The position numbers and the translations under genes are program-made. This document shows, piece after piece, positions 36,796 through 47,014 of a DNA stretch of 64,000 bases. The notes beneath the pieces are model-generated. The model was given only the letters and a program-made list of their open reading frames with translations. It was not told the origin of the DNA and searched no databases. The stretch is from Lactococcus protaetiae. Its GTDB lineage: Bacteria; Bacillota; Bacilli; Lactobacillales; Streptococcaceae. The stretch lies in NCBI RefSeq assembly GCF_006965445.1, contig NZ_CP041356.1:2232001-2296000 (forward strand), written 5' to 3'. Positions within the stretch are counted from its first letter, which is position 1. Each line of letters starts with the position of its first letter.

Positions 36796-37821
36796 TTAAA
36801 TTATTTCAAGATCTATCATGCTTTGTACAGTAGCTATAATAGCTTCTTTTGCTGGGCGAGGTTTCCACCCAAGTAGTTTTCTCGCTTTTTCATTACTACA
36901 ATTGGTATTTTGTCCGAGAAATGTAGCAGGCATTTTAAGACTTTCATTAAAATGCGAGAGAAATCTAACAACAAAATCTGGAATTTCTCTGATAGAAACT
37001 TTACTTGCTCGCGAGTGAAATTCTTGTTTTAACCATTCTGCTAGTTGTTTGTAGGTGATGTTTTCGTTTGTCGTTGCTAAAAATCTTTCTCCTACAGCAC
37101 TTTCAGATTCCATAGCAAGAATATGAAGTTCCGCCACGTCTCGCACATCAACATAATCAAAACCCATTTTTAATAAAAAAGGCATTTTCCCATCAAACAT
37201 AGATTTAATGATTTGATTAGAATGAGAAAAATCTTTCCCTAACACAGGTCCCATTACTGCTACTGGCAAAATGCTTGTCAACTCAATGTTTTGTTCTTTA
37301 GCAAATTTCCATGCTTCTTGCTCCGCTCTTGTTTTAGAACGCTGATAGGCATTTATTGAAGCGGCCAAATTAGTCCAATCTTTTTCTGTAAATGTTCCTG
37401 GATGATTTTTGTGACCTGCAAGTACCGCCCCCGATGCAGAGGTCAATACAATCCGTTTTACTCCTGCTTGTTTAGATGCTTTAAAAACATTGAGTAGTCC
37501 TTCTACTGCCATTTTGACCATCTCTGATTCTTCTTTTGGTCTTGTGGCCGGAGTTGGCGAAGCAACATGAATGACATAGCCTACTCCCTGAGCTGCTGTT
37601 ATCCAACTTTCTTTGTCCAATAAATCTGCTTGAACAAACTCTAACATTTCTAAATTTATTGCACCTGCTTGGTTTATCATTGCTTTGACTTCGTCTTGAC
37701 GGCTCATCGTGCGCAAAGTCGCTCTCACCTGATAACCTTTTTTCAACAGTTTTGCTATCGTATGCACAGCGATAAATCCACTACCACCTGTAACGAGTAC
37801 TAATTCTTTTTTATCCATCAT
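36796..37821 (-). CDS. NAD(P)-dependent extended SDR (aldehyde/dihydroflavonol-reductase-like)
   Basis: 341 residues. Rossmann motif VTGGSGFIAVHTIAKLL at the N-terminus (TGGSGFI for the usual TGxxGxx); the active-site region has Ser in LTSASGAVLAG and YQRSK (Tyr-x3-Lys, about residues 160-164). It resembles cinnamyl-alcohol or methylglyoxal-type aldehyde reductases. Divergent from a TetR regulator that probably controls it. Soluble enzyme; substrate unknown. Confidence 0.85.
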   Translation of the reverse strand: MMDKKELVLVTGGSGFIAVHTIAKLLKKGYQVRATLRTMSRQDEVKAMINQAGAINLEMLEFVQADLLDKESWITAAQGVGYVIHVASPTPATRPKEESEMVKMAVEGLLNVFKASKQAGVKRIVLTSASGAVLAGHKNHPGTFTEKDWTNLAASINAYQRSKTRAEQEAWKFAKEQNIELTSILPVAVMGPVLGKDFSHSNQIIKSMFDGKMPFLLKMGFDYVDVRDVAELHILAMESESAVGERFLATTNENITYKQLAEWLKQEFHSRASKVSIREIPDFVVRFLSHFNESLKMPATFLGQNTNCSNEKARKLLGWKPRPAKEAIIATVQSMIDLEII

Positions 37822-37931
37822 TTCCCTTCAACTTACGTTTCACTTGTAACTTATGCTTTCTTAATATATAATATTTTCAAATAGAAAACAAGAAAAAAAC
37901 TAGCTTATGTGACAATAAAGGAGCTTTTGTA

Positions 37932-38441
37932 ATGGCAGCTACAGACTATGCGCAAACGGTGAAAAATGATACACGGGAATTTATTTCTCTTGCCATCTTA
38001 CAACTTTTAAAAAAAGAAAAACTATCAACTTTGAGTGTTTCCAAAGTTTGCAAACGTGCAGGTGTAAGCCGTATGGCATTTTATCGAAATTTTTCAGACT
38101 TATCTCAAGTTTTGCATGAGTATTATCAACCTAAGATTTCCGCTGAATTTGATGTTGTGCGGAATCAACCGTTGGCCTCTGTTAAGATTGAGCGTCAAGA
38201 AATATTTTTTGAGCGATTTGGTGATGATTTTATCTTAGCGGAGCAAGGGGAGTTTGAACCAATTATTCGGAGCATTTTTACAGAAGAAATTAAAAAGTTT
38301 TATGTAAACTCTGAAGATGATTATTGGGTAGCTTTCATGGCTGCAGGTGTTTATGCCATTTGGCATAAATGGCTATTGGAAGACAAAAAGCGTCCGTTAA
38401 AAGAGGTTCATGCTTTAATCAAAAACTTTGGTATAAAATAA
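37932..38441 (+). CDS. TetR/AcrR-family transcriptional regulator
   Basis: 169 residues. N-terminal HTH (TLSVSKVCKRAGVSRMAFYRNFSDLSQVLHEYY, about residues 35-68) is typical of TetR proteins; the short C-terminal domain suggests a DhaS-like subgroup. Ribosome site AAAGGAG. Divergent by 110 bp from the SDR reductase gene, its likely target. No clean operator palindrome was identified between them. Confidence 0.87.
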   Translation: MAATDYAQTVKNDTREFISLAILQLLKKEKLSTLSVSKVCKRAGVSRMAFYRNFSDLSQVLHEYYQPKISAEFDVVRNQPLASVKIERQEIFFERFGDDFILAEQGEFEPIIRSIFTEEIKKFYVNSEDDYWVAFMAAGVYAIWHKWLLEDKKRPLKEVHALIKNFGIK

Positions 38442-38489
38442 TAATAAAAACTTACTGACAAGATTATCAGTAAGTTTTTATCAGTTTTG

Positions 38490-39721
38490 TCAGTGATTTC
38501 TGAGTTCTGTCAGTAATTTTTCTGCTGTCGCTTGATTCATTAGTTTTGATTGATGAAGAAGTTGAGTCAACTGAGCGATTTCTTCACCTTTTGCACCGAC
38601 CGAAAGCGCTAGAGAGCGAGTTTGTAAGCTCATGTGTCCTTGCTGGATGCCCTCAGAAACAAGCGCACGCAAGGCTGCGAGATTTTGTGCCAAGCCAACA
38701 GCAGCAATAACTTTCGCCAACTCCTGAGCTTCTGTAATTTGCAAAATTTCCATCGCTGCTTGCGCTTTAGGTAAAACTTTGACACCTCCACCGACCGTAG
38801 CAACAGGAAGTGGTAATTCTAGCTCCCCAAAAGCATATCGCCTGAAACCCACCATGTCGCAAGCCCACGATATTTTCCATCATGGCTTGCAAACGCGTGG
38901 ATTCCGGCAGCAATGGCGCGAGTGTCATTTCCCGTTGCAAGCACAACTGCATTAATTCCATTCATAATCCCTTTATTATGCGTAGCTGCACGATAAGGAT
39001 CAAGCTTTGAAAAACGTGAGGCAGCAGAAATCTTATCTGCGACATCTGCTCCATTTCCTGTCTTGGATAACTTTTCGACTGGAATCTCACAAGACACTTT
39101 AACTAGAGACTCTGTCGCAAAATTTGACAAAATACTGAACAGAATTTTTTCCTCAGGGAACCATAGTCTAAAGCGTTCTGCAATGCTTTCCAAAATAGAA
39201 TTGACGATGTTTGCGCCCATAGCATCTCTGACATCAATCTTAAAATCTACTGACAGAAAATTTTCATCAAAAAGTCGAGTAGAAATATCACGTAAACCTC
39301 CACCTCTTTTGACAATAGAGGGGTAAGCTGTTTGCGCTACTGACAAGATTTCGTCAGTACTGACAGAAATTTTGTCAGCGATTTTTGAAGCATTTTGTAG
39401 ATCATAAAAAACGATTTGTCCACGCATTAGCCGTTCCGTAATCTTTGCAGTAAAGTTCCCAGCCATTTTGGCACCGTTACTTGCTGCAGCGATAACTGAT
39501 GGTTCTTCTGTTGCAAAAGGAATCATATATTTTTTGTCATTAATGACAAAATTTTGAGCGAGTCCCATCGGTAATTCAAACTCCGAGATTTGATTTTCAA
39601 TCAAATTATTTGCGACATCTTCATCTAGTGTTATCTGACGCAAAATCTCTTGTGTTTGCTCCTTTAAGTCAAGCGTCTGACGTCTTTCTTCTGGCGTCAT
39701 CTGATAGAATTTCTTTTCCAT
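38490..39721 (-). CDS. mvaA: Hydroxymethylglutaryl-CoA reductase, class II (frameshifted)
   Basis: Two frames joined at the CCCC run 38825-38828 give a complete reductase of about 410 residues, which converts HMG-CoA to mevalonate. The N-terminal part runs to WWVSGDMLLG; adding one G continues as GELELPLPVATVGGG. Motifs: ENQISEFELPMGLA, DAMGANIVN, HNKGIMNGIN and the catalytic His in QQGHMSLQ. It starts 2 bp after the thiolase stop, so it is co-translated in one operon. The frameshift is probably a homopolymer error. Residues DKISVSTDEILS are encoded by CTGACAG/CTGTCAG units (39341-39380). Confidence 0.93.
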
Positions 39722-39723
39722 TT

Positions 39724-40868
39724 TTAGCTCTCAAATTTTGGATTTTTCAACAAGACGGCAAGCCCTAGACCACCGCCAATACAAAGACTTGCAATACCGT
39801 AACGTTTGTTTTCACGATTGAGCGCGTAGCTCAAGGTTGTGATAATCCTTGCTCCAGTTGAGCCGATGGCATGCCCAAACCAATTGCTCCACCATAAATG
39901 TTTACTTTTGTCTCATCAAGTGCCAGTTCACGATTGACCGCAACACTGGATGCTGCAAAGGCTTCATTGATTTCGAAAAGGTCTATTTCTGATTGATTCA
40001 ACTTTGTTTTAGTGAGCAATTTTGTGATTGCTTCAATCGGTGAAACACCCATGATGGCTGGATTAATTCCGATTTCTACTGAATCAACTAACTCCGCAAG
40101 ATATGGAATTTTGTGTCGTGTGGCATAATCTTTCGTTGCCAAAATGACTGCCGAAGCACCATCATTCACTGGTGAAGAATTCCCAGCAGTTACCGTTCCA
40201 TCCTCTTTGAAAACCGTACGCAAAGTGCTTAATTTCTCTAAACTTGAGTTTGGACGTGGAGCTTCATCGTCTACCAGCGCTCCAATTGGGATAATTTCAT
40301 CTTTAAAAATTCCTGCACTTCTGGCTGCAACCGACTTTTCCTGTGAACTTTGCGCAAAGACATCTTGACTTTCTCTAGAAATTTTAAATTTCTCGGCAAT
40401 GGTTTCGCCAACATTTCCCATATGAATCCCTGAAAAAGCATCAATCAGACCATCAGAGAGCATCGAAAGTGTTTCCTTACCAGTCTTTTGATTTTTCAGG
40501 ATTGGTGCATTAGACATTGACTCAGTCCCGCCTGCAATCACAAGCTCTGCCTCTCCAAGTTGGAGGAGTTGTTTTGCTAAAATGATGGCTTTCATCCCTG
40601 ATCCGCAGACTTCATTGATTGTTGAAGCAGGTACAGTGGCGCAAAGTCCACTATTCATCGCGATTTGCCGAGCGACGTTTTGACCATTGCCGGCTTGAAG
40701 CACATTACCAAAAATGACTTGAGCCACATCTGATTTTATCGCTTCATGTCGAGTCAGAAGCTGTTTTACGACAGATGTTCCAAGCTCTGTTGCTGAATAT
40801 TTAGAAAGTGCGCCGTCATATTTACCGACCGGCGTACGTAAGGCGTCAATGATTACAATTTCTTTCAC
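39724..40868 (-). CDS. thiL: Acetyl-CoA acetyltransferase (thiolase; frameshifted)
   Basis: About 381 residues when the shift at the CCC run 39874-39876 is repaired: the frame then continues GHAIGSTGARIITT through CIGGGLGLAVLL to a stop at 39724. First active Cys in NEVCGSGMKA, NEAFAAS, and the second Cys in CIGGG. It condenses two acetyl-CoA to acetoacetyl-CoA, the first step of the mevalonate route. I chose the GTG at 40868, with GGAGG 7 nt before. Operon with mvaA; divergent from mvaS. Confidence 0.93.
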
Positions 40869-41081
40869 GAGTGAACCTCCGAAAGCCATTATAGCATAAT
40901 TTCGAGTCCTTTTTGTAAAGAGAGTTTATCCCTTGGAGATGGTGAGCTATGAAAATCTTGTTAAATGTGCTAAAATGATATCATTCAAAAATAAGGTTGT
41001 GAAATCAACTTTTTTTGTTTTTCTTAAAGCAAAAATATGATTTAAACTCACAAAGCGATGATAATGAGGGAATTTTTAAAA

Positions 41082-42233
41082 ATGAAAGTCGGTATAGATA
41101 AAGTTGCTTTTTTTGTGCCAAATACATATGTTGATATGACAGAGTTGGCGCTTGCTAGAGGGGTTGACCCTGCAAAATTTCATATTGGAATTGGACAAGA
41201 TGAAATGGCAATCAATCCTGCTACTCAAGACATTATTACTTTTGCAACAAATGCTGCTGCAAGTATTTTGACAGATGAAGATAAAAAATCAATAGATATG
41301 GTGATTGTCGGCACAGAATCCAGTGTTGATGAATCTAAAGCTTCTGCTATTGTAGTTCATGGTCTTCTTGATATTCAACCCTTTGCACGTAGTATCGAGA
41401 TGAAGGAAGCTTGCTACGCAACAACAGCAGGGCTTGCTGCTGCTCGTGACCATGTACTTCTTCATCCTGAGTCGAAAGTCCTTGTCATTGCCTCCGATAT
41501 TGCAAAATATGGTTTAAATACAGGCGGAGAACCAACACAAGGGGCTGGTAGCGTTGCTATGCTGGTTACTAGCGCCCCTCATCTTTTGGTATTAAATAAT
41601 GATAATGTTGCACTTTCGCAAGATATTTATGATTTTTGGCGTCCTTTTGGGCAGGCCTATCCTTCTGTTGATGGAAAATTTTCAAATGAAACTTATATCA
41701 ATGCCTTTGCAAAAGTTTGGGATGAATACACTAGCCGCACTGGTTTGACTTTTGAAGATTTTAAAGCGGTCGCTTTTCATACGCCTTATACCAAAATGGG
41801 TAAAAAAGCTTTATTGCCAAAACTTGAGGCTGAAAATCCTAAAAATGCTGATGATTTGATGAAACAGTTTGAATATGGAATTGCTTATAATCGTCGTGTC
41901 GGCAATCTTTACACGGGTTCACTTTATTTGAGTTTAATCTCTCTTTTAGAAAACTCAACTGACCTATCCGCTGGTGATAAAATCGGATTATTTAGTTATG
42001 GTTCTGGAACTGTCGCTGAATTTTTCTCTGGTGAATTAGTAGATGGTTTTGAGAAATATTTGCGTGCAAAAGACCACCAAGCATTACTTGATGGACGTTC
42101 AAAATTGGCAATTTCTGAGTATGAAACAATGTTTAATGAAAAGTTAGATTTGAATCATCATGCAGAATATCATGATGAAATGCCTTTCTCAATTAGTGAG
42201 ATTCGTGATAATCATCGTCTTTACAAAAAATGA
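41082..42233 (+). CDS. mvaS: Hydroxymethylglutaryl-CoA synthase
   Basis: 383 residues from the ATG at 41082 (MKVGIDKVAFFVPN; ribosome site GAGGGAA). Catalytic Cys in MKEACYATTAG, acid Glu near GTESSVDESK, and His in AFHTPYTKMGKKAL. It adds acetyl-CoA to acetoacetyl-CoA, the step between the divergently encoded thiolase and reductase. The three genes together supply HMG-CoA and mevalonate for isoprenoids. An upstream -10-like GCTAAAAT lies at about 40970. Confidence 0.96.
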   Translation: MKVGIDKVAFFVPNTYVDMTELALARGVDPAKFHIGIGQDEMAINPATQDIITFATNAAASILTDEDKKSIDMVIVGTESSVDESKASAIVVHGLLDIQPFARSIEMKEACYATTAGLAAARDHVLLHPESKVLVIASDIAKYGLNTGGEPTQGAGSVAMLVTSAPHLLVLNNDNVALSQDIYDFWRPFGQAYPSVDGKFSNETYINAFAKVWDEYTSRTGLTFEDFKAVAFHTPYTKMGKKALLPKLEAENPKNADDLMKQFEYGIAYNRRVGNLYTGSLYLSLISLLENSTDLSAGDKIGLFSYGSGTVAEFFSGELVDGFEKYLRAKDHQALLDGRSKLAISEYETMFNEKLDLNHHAEYHDEMPFSISEIRDNHRLYKK

Positions 42234-42235
42234 AG

Positions 42236-42515
42236 CCAAGACATACGCAGTAGAGAATGGACAATGCTTATCCTAAAGCGCTGCGGGTAAATAAGGTGAC
42301 CTCAATCTTTGATATTAAGCAGACTGTTTGCATACAGGTCGATTGCGATTTGAACTTGCCACTTTATAGGATAACCGTTGGCGCTTCAGCGCTTACGGAT
42401 ATGCTAGTTGTTTCACCTAGTGGCTTAGTGAAATCGACAGCGTAGCAAAGCGGAGATAGTTGTTACACCTAGAGGTTGTGCCTTAGGTTCGCCGTCAATG
42501 AGTTGACTTCACAAT
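42236..42515 (-). repeat. Mosaic hairpin element
   Basis: Starts 3 bp after the mvaS stop (GAAGCCAAGACATACG...) and runs to GAGTTGACTTCACAATC. It contains ATGCTAGTTGTTTCACC, GCGCTTCAGCGC and TTGCATACAGGTCG modules. It is followed by CTGACAG-rich DNA at 42527-42650, which likely contains the real mvaS terminator. Confidence 0.6.
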
Positions 42516-42659
42516 CTTAATAAATGCTGACAGAAATTTCGTCAGTAATTTTTCCAACCTCTACTCCCTGCCATGATACTGACAGAGAGTAGAAGATTGA
42601 GGTAAGTAATGAATCAGTAAATAATGAAACCTGTCAGCGTACTGACAGGTCTTTCTTTT

Positions 42660-43246
42660 TTGAAGTGATTACTTCATTGGTGGGGATTCTTCCCCCCCCC
42701 ACCAATGTTAGGGCACAACCTCACATCAAAGATATGAGGTCACACCTCCGCTTTGCTTCGTTATCCATTCGCTCTAAGCGACTAAAGTCGCAAGGCGAAG
42801 TGGTCTTGTCCCTGAAGTCTAAGCGCTGAAGCGCTAAGACCCTAGGGCAGTAGAACGAAAGCAGAGCTTGCCATTTCGCCTTGTCGCTTTAGCGAGTTGC
42901 GACTTCGACTAGGCACGTTCGTGCCGTAGCGAGAATCGACAGCGCAGTGAAACGGAGATAGAGCGAATGGACAGCGGAGCGAAGCGGAGATAGTGCTGCT
43001 TATCCCACCACCTTATAGAGGTGGGGGGAATTGCGATTGCGACTAGACACTTTGCCTTTTGCTCTTGCAAGCTTTGCTTGCTAAGCAAACGGACAGCGGG
43101 ACCGTTCGCAGAACGGCGTGCAAAGCACGTAGCGCCTTAGCGAACCATTTCGCCTTGCTGCTTTAGCAGCTTAGAGCGAATGGATACCCGTGGTTCATCG
43201 ACAACGTAGCCCAAAGGGCAGAGATAGCACGCACTTGCTAAGTTAA
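42660..43246 (-). repeat. Mosaic hairpin element, long
   Basis: About 590 bp from TGAAGTGATTACTTC to GATAGCACGCACTTGC. It includes a nine-C run inside a CACC/GGTG hairpin (42690-42712), TCGCTTTAGCGA, GGCACGTTCGTGCC, CCACC...GGTGGGG, and CCGTTCGCAGAACGG. It ends at the stop codon of the aldo-keto reductase gene. Confidence 0.7.
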
Positions 43247-44091
43247 AACTGAACATTATCAGGATATTTGTGTGGCAAAAGGGCACCATGCAACTGGTCA
43301 ATAAACACCATATCTTCATCTGTCAGTTCAAAATCAAAGATTTGAGCATTTTCTTTGATTCGATTAGGTGTGATAGATTTAGGTAGGGGAAGGTATCCTT
43401 TTTGTAGATGCCATCTCAGCACTGTTTGCGCCACTGTCTTATCATATTTTTCGGCAATTTCACCCAAGGCTAATATTTTAAAAATTTCACCTGTTCCAAG
43501 CGGAGAATACGCTTCTGTCAGCAAATCATGCGCTTTATTATAAGCTACAATATCTTCTTGTTGATCACTTGGATTGCTATAAATCTGATTGACAACAGGC
43601 TTGATTTTTGCTGTTTCAAACAAAGCATCCAGATGATGAGGTTGAAAATTGGCTACACCCAACGCTCTAATTTTTCCCGCCTCATGAGCTTCTTCCATCG
43701 CACGCCATAGTTCACTATTTCGCAGCTTAAAGTTAGGACGTGTTTTCACTGGATTTGGCCAATGAATCAGTAGAAGGTCAATGTATTCTAAACCTAACTT
43801 CTCCAAACTTTCATCAATACTGCTGACAGCTTCTTCATAAGTACTGACAAAATTCCATAATTTTGTTGTAATGAAAAGTTCATCACGTGCTATCCCTGAA
43901 TCTTTTATTGCTTCTCCTATAGATTGTTCATTGCCATAAGCCTGAGCCGTATCAATATGACGATAACCTGTAACAAGTGCAGTTTTCACTGCTTCATAAG
44001 CAACCTCTCCATCTGGACTTTGCCAAGTTCCAAAGCCAACTTTGGGAATTTGCACACCATTTGCGAGTTGATAAGTGTCTGATAACCCCAT
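43243..44091 (-). CDS. Aldo/keto reductase
   Basis: About 282 residues from the ATG at 44091 (GGAGGAGGA upstream). AKR tetrad: Asp and Tyr in DTAQAYGNE, Lys in TTKLW, His in LLIHWP; the C-terminal signature LPKSITPNRIKEN binds NADPH. Related to 2,5-diketogluconate or methylglyoxal reductases; a soluble carbonyl reductase of uncertain substrate. Its last codons touch the end of the mosaic element at 42660-43246, so the extreme C-terminus (PHKYPDNVQF) may have been rewritten by the insertion. Confidence 0.93.
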   Translation of the reverse strand: MGLSDTYQLANGVQIPKVGFGTWQSPDGEVAYEAVKTALVTGYRHIDTAQAYGNEQSIGEAIKDSGIARDELFITTKLWNFVSTYEEAVSSIDESLEKLGLEYIDLLLIHWPNPVKTRPNFKLRNSELWRAMEEAHEAGKIRALGVANFQPHHLDALFETAKIKPVVNQIYSNPSDQQEDIVAYNKAHDLLTEAYSPLGTGEIFKILALGEIAEKYDKTVAQTVLRWHLQKGYLPLPKSITPNRIKENAQIFDFELTDEDMVFIDQLHGALLPHKYPDNVQF

Positions 44092-44117
44092 CCTGTCCTC
44101 CTCCAAACTTTTCTTTC

Positions 44118-44434
44118 TATCAAAGCAAGTGCGTGCTATCTCCGCTCTTTGGGCTACACTGTCGATGCACCACGGGTATCCATTCGCTCTAAGCTGCTAA
44201 AGCAGCAAGGCGAAATGGTTCGCTAAGGCGCTACGTGCTTCGCACGCCGTTCTGCGAACGGTCTACCTCCGCTGTCCGTTTGCTTAGCTGCTAAAGCAGC
44301 AAGAGCAAAAGGCAAAGCGCCTAGTCGCAATCGCAAGCCCCTCAGGGGAAGCAGCATTATAACTTTGAATTTCGTCCGACATAAACTCAGTAGCGAGTTT
44401 CTCGCCACTGAATAAGTCTCGACTTCATTTTATC
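44118..44434 (+). repeat. Mosaic hairpin element with both ends
   Basis: Runs from TATCAAAGCAAGTGCGTGC to AAGTCTCGACTTCATTTTATC, just upstream of the aldo-keto reductase ribosome site. Interior: GCTGCTAAAGCAGC, CCGTTCTGCGAACGG, TTGCTTAGCTGCTAAAGCAG. Confidence 0.7.
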
Positions 44435-44540
44435 AAAATTTTAGAAAAAATGATTTCTGTCAGTACTGACAATTGTATTAGATTTTCTTTAAAGTTCGTT
44501 CAGTATAGAAAAAAACTGTCAGTACGCTGACAGATTTTTT

Positions 44541-45245
44541 TCATTTAAGTAATGATGCAGCTGCTTCATCAGCAATCACTGTGACATTATCACGAGTTTG
44601 CAAGATAGATGCTGGCAAATCAAGTGTAACTTCGCCTTCAATCATTCCTTTGACAGCCTCAGCTTTCTCTTTTCCATAAGCCATCAAAACAATATTTTTA
44701 GATTTCATAATACTGGCAAGCCCCATAGAAATTGCTTGACGTGGCACATCAGCTTCTGACGTGAAGAAACGCGCATTTGCTTTGATTGTACTTTCTTCAA
44801 GGTCAACAACATGAGTTGTAATATCAGTAGGTGTCCCTGGTTCATTAAAGCCAATATGACCATTTTGACCGATACCAAGAATTTGCCAATCAATAGGATG
44901 TTCTGCGATAATTTGATCGTAATGTTTCACTTCAGCATCAAGATCTGCGGCTTTACCATTTGGCAAGAAATTTTCTTTAAAAGGTTTTTCTTCAAACAAA
45001 TGTTTGTTCATGAAGTAGCGATAAGACTGGTCATTTGAACCATCAAGACCTACATATTCGTCCAAGTTAACTGAAGTCATGCCAGTAAAATCAAGGTCAG
45101 AATTAATGATTTGATTATAAAATTCTACTGGAGTTGAACCTGTCGCAAGTCCAAGTGTCTTAGCACCATTTTCCATTGCTTCTTTAAGAAGATTGAAACC
45201 GATTTTTCCACCTTCAAGTTGATTTTTAACTACGATAACTTTCAT
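44541..45245 (-). CDS. nagB: Glucosamine-6-phosphate deaminase
   Basis: 234 residues from the ATG at 45245 (AAAAGGAG upstream). Motifs [21 protein letters not shown] and [13 protein letters not shown] of NagB, which converts glucosamine 6-phosphate to fructose 6-phosphate and ammonia. Monocistronic, with a promoter about 200 bp upstream carrying a NagR-like site. CTGTCAG units flank the 3' end (44459-44533). Confidence 0.97.
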   Translation of the reverse strand: MKVIVVKNQLEGGKIGFNLLKEAMENGAKTLGLATGSTPVEFYNQIINSDLDFTGMTSVNLDEYVGLDGSNDQSYRYFMNKHLFEEKPFKENFLPNGKAADLDAEVKHYDQIIAEHPIDWQILGIGQNGHIGFNEPGTPTDITTHVVDLEESTIKANARFFTSEADVPRQAISMGLASIMKSKNIVLMAYGKEKAEAVKGMIEGEVTLDLPASILQTRDNVTVIADEAAASLLK

Positions 45246-45420
45246 TTTTCTATGCTCCTTTTTAAAATGTAAACTCACCCAATCACTGTGAAATTAGTCA
45301 TACTACAGATAATCCGTTGTAACAATCAGCAACAGATTGACCTCGTTACAAAAAACATCACTATGATAAGCAAATTCAGTTATAAAGTAGACCCTGATTT
45401 CAGATGTCTGAATCACTTTT

Positions 45421-45480
45421 AAATTGGTATATATCAATTTATCTACACTTTTATTATAGCATAAAATGACGTCATGTCAA
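45421..45480 (-). promoter_or_regulatory. nagB promoter and GntR/NagR-type operator
   Basis: TTGACA (45475-45480), 16-bp spacer, TATAAT (45453-45458, with TGC before it). Just downstream is AAATTGGTATATATCAATTT (45421-45440), an inverted repeat resembling NagR/YvoA dre sites. The rest of 45246-45660 shows no gene. Confidence 0.6.
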
Positions 45481-45660
45481 CCAAAATTTATCAACAAAAC
45501 TCATTTTTTTACTCTTCATGATGATTTGTAAAATTTACTTTTACAAGCTGAAGTTTGCACTTCACATTTGATGTCGTGATAAATCCTCACAAGGCAGTAT
45601 ATCTAATTTGCCATTCAGTGCAGCACAGCCACTCACTAATTTTACGATCTGCGAGCAAAG

Positions 45661-45700
45661 AAAAAATTCTAGCTAGATACTAAATAGCTAGAAACTTTTT
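45661..45700 (-). terminator. Terminator of the Ser-rich lipoprotein gene
   Basis: TTCTAGCTA / TAGCTAGAA with TTTTTT on the minus strand, about 170 bp past the stop codon. Confidence 0.6.
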
Positions 45701-45864
45701 CGTTTAATGCTCTAATGAAATTTCTTATTTATTTTTTAATGCTTAAATCTGCTAAAATTATGAAATCGCAGACTTTAAAATACTCTATCGGTTTCAAGTA
45801 ATAGCAAAATAATTAACTGACAATCCGAGTAAGTATTTTTGTCAAAAACTCTACAGATATAGAA

Positions 45865-46389
45865 TTATTCGGTTTTTGAGTGATACAACCCTCTAGCCAA
45901 TGCTTCCCCCTCAGTCATAGAAATCACAGGATTTGTTGGTTTAGGATGAATAGCATATTCATTGTACCAATACACTTTAGTAGTACCATTATCTACAACA
46001 TATACAGTTCGACTATTTGGATCACTAGCAGTAGTGGTCTGTGAGTCTTGTTTATTTTGTTCGGCCACTGCAGCTGCTGCTTGTGAAGAAGCTTCTTCAG
46101 ATGCTTGGTTAGCTTTAGAAATACTGACAGACTTATTATGCGAACTCTCAGCAATGGATTTTGACTCAGACTGACTTTCAGCAATGGACTGTGATTCAGA
46201 TTGTCTTGACAGGCTTTCAGATTGTGAAATAAACTGGCTTCTGCTAATTGATTGTGATTCAGATTGTTTTATCTTTGCTTCTTGTAAAGAACTGGATTTG
46301 GTAGAACTATCATTTGCTGAAGTTGACGAACAAGCAGAGAATGAGAAAACCGCTAGTATGGTTAATAATAGTAATGGAAATTTTTTCAT
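45865..46389 (-). CDS. Ser-rich lipoprotein
   Basis: 174 residues. Signal peptide with lipobox FSAC (Cys about residue 20); residues about 40-90 are dominated by SESQS/SRSQS-type repeats, a flexible wall-spanning stalk; the C-terminal about 50 residues (VYVVDNGTTKVYWYNEYAIHP...MTEGEALARGLYHSKTE) form a small conserved-looking module found at the ends of other firmicute surface proteins. No enzyme motif. Located next to the LXG cassette but with its own terminator. Confidence 0.72.
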   Translation of the reverse strand: MKKFPLLLLTILAVFSFSACSSTSANDSSTKSSSLQEAKIKQSESQSISRSQFISQSESLSRQSESQSIAESQSESKSIAESSHNKSVSISKANQASEEASSQAAAAVAEQNKQDSQTTTASDPNSRTVYVVDNGTTKVYWYNEYAIHPKPTNPVISMTEGEALARGLYHSKTE

Positions 46390-46413
46390 AAATTATCTCC
46401 TTATAATATATTT

Positions 46414-46551
46414 TTAAATTTTTTCTTGATTTATTTTGGAAGATAAATTTCTCAAGAAAATTCCTCTCCCATACGACAGTAAGTTATCTGAGATAAGCAA
46501 ATCTTTTATTTCCGTAATAATCTTACTTTCAAATTCTTTTTTATTATCCAC
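46414..46551 (-). pseudogene. Truncated second copy of the LXG-associated immunity-like gene
   Basis: About 45 codons from a GTG: DNKKEFESKI...EIKDLLISDNLLSYGRG, clearly paralogous to the N-terminus of the intact 138-residue gene at 47015-47431 (MDDKIEFENN...IKSIIISDSALSYGER). It then loses similarity and stops. Just upstream GKPVTLGF-stop matches the GNPATLGS-stop end of the LXG protein, so an LXG/immunity junction was duplicated and has decayed. Confidence 0.6.
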
Positions 46552-46620
46552 AAAATTTAAAACCCTAATGTTACAGGCTTCCCTTATAGTTTTATACTTT
46601 TACAGCCTATGTAAATACGT

Positions 46621-46990
46621 TAAAGTATTGTAGGTGTGTTAATGATTGGCAAGGTGCCTTCCATATTATGAGAGTGGTCAAGTTCTACACCTGCTCGTAG
46701 ACGGAAAATTGGTTCTCCATATATTTCAATCAAATCATTTGATAATTTTTCGATTTCCAAGCTCAATATTTTCTTCTTACGTTCTTTCAGAGTTTTAACA
46801 AGAGAAAAATTTAAATCATTAATTGCTTCCTGAAATTTTACTCCTTCTTGAATTTCAGTGATACTTTTTTTTAATATACTCTCTATTTATCTGTCACACT
46901 TGAATTTTCTTTGCTTAGTTGAATCATTCGAATTTAAAATTTGTTCTGTCTATCTGTTAGCATATTAATTTCCAAACTAAACTGTACCTC
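46621..46990 (-). pseudogene. Degraded gene in the LXG locus
   Basis: An open stretch ending at TAA 46621-46623 encodes ITEIQEGVKFQEAINDLNFS, then a Lys/Glu-rich helix and FRLRAGVELDHSHNMEGTL. Upstream, stops interrupt what reads as MEVQFSLEINMLTDRQNKF, so there is no usable start. Probably a broken immunity or accessory gene; family not recognised. Confidence 0.5.
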
Positions 46991-47014
46991 CATTTGACAT
47001 GGTCTGTAAGTTTT

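Noticed and set aside
42690-42712. Nine-C run as an assembly error
   Set aside because: It sits inside the CACC/GGTG hairpin module that occurs elsewhere with shorter runs; length may be miscalled, but the module itself is real.
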